11,839 nt of DNA from Baffinella frigidus (taxonomy: Eukaryota > Cryptophyceae > Cryptomonadales > Baffinellaceae). The stretch spans positions 177,198 to 189,036 of the forward strand of contig MU646680.1 of NCBI GenBank assembly GCA_026770585.1. The letters are read 5' to 3'. The translations under genes and the position numbers were made by a program. Of this stretch, positions 11,726 through 11,839 are shown one piece after another (the first letter of the stretch is position 1; every line of letters begins with the position of its first letter). Under the pieces are notes generated by a model, which worked only from the letters and a program-made list of their open reading frames with translations, was not told the DNA's origin and made no database searches.

Positions 11726-11839
11726 TCTGCACCCTGAACCCTGCACCCTGAGCCCTGAGCCCTGAGCCCTGAACCCTGAACCCTGAACCCTGAACCCTGA
11801 ACCCTGAACCCTGAACCCTGGACCCTGAACCCTGAACCC
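11726..11839 (-). repeat. Telomere-like array 9 (CCCTGAA), reaching the window end
   Basis: Units of CCCTGCA and CCCTGAG give way to a run of CCCTGAA with one CCCTGGA. The 7-bp register is exact. The C-rich strand is the plus strand, so the G-rich strand points into the window and this is not a cap for a right-hand chromosome end. Confidence 0.93.

Noticed and set aside
11726-11839. True chromosome end
   Set aside because: The C-rich strand runs 5' to 3' toward the edge, which is the wrong polarity for a right-hand telomere, and the unit is CCCTGAA rather than the canonical CCCTAAA.

Overview
The window looks like a gene-poor stretch of a eukaryotic nuclear genome, most likely an alga or related protist. 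It has one clear gene, an intron-less, GC-rich ORF for an RWP-RK domain protein (743-1651, + strand). This family is typical of green plants and algae and also occurs in other protists. There are also many interstitial tracts of the plant/algal-type telomere heptamer TTTAGGG and its variants. Nothing suggests operons, prokaryotic promoters or a virus, and I found no rRNA, tRNA or CRISPR array.

Layout. 1-135: a short open frame on the minus strand running off the left edge, possibly the start of another gene. 442-580: a fold-back element about 160 bp upstream of the RWP-RK gene. 743-1651: the RWP-RK gene. 1800-3000: two blocks of a 21-bp minisatellite and three copies of a 118-121 bp fold-back element (F1-F3). 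2985-3790: diverged direct repeats, further palindromes and telomere-like arrays. 3793-5084: a diverged ~180-bp tandem repeat, split by a composite palindromic insertion, whose minus strand repeats a small C-terminal exon-like peptide. 5085-6345: long inverted repeats and a G/C-tract tandem repeat. 6430-6870: two copies of another exon-like peptide on the minus strand inside telomere-like DNA. 6890-8060: mostly unassigned DNA. 8065-11564: a dense series of fold-back elements. 11726-11839: a CCCTGAA array that runs to the window end, in the wrong orientation for a right-hand chromosome tip.

The strongest non-gene signal is the fold-back population. At least fifteen inverted repeats, mostly 118-177 bp long, can each fold into a nearly full-length hairpin. 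Their arms differ, but several share a subterminal motif, GTAGTAA(A/T)TTT or its complement. In five of them this motif begins about 19-24 bp from the hairpin tip. I counted at least 16 exact GTAGTAA/TTACTAC heptamers where about 1.4 are expected by chance. This suggests a family of non-autonomous (MITE-like) hairpin elements with a conserved recognition or processing site. No transposase is visible in the window.

All alignments were made by eye. Boundaries of repeats may be off by a few bases and no database was consulted.
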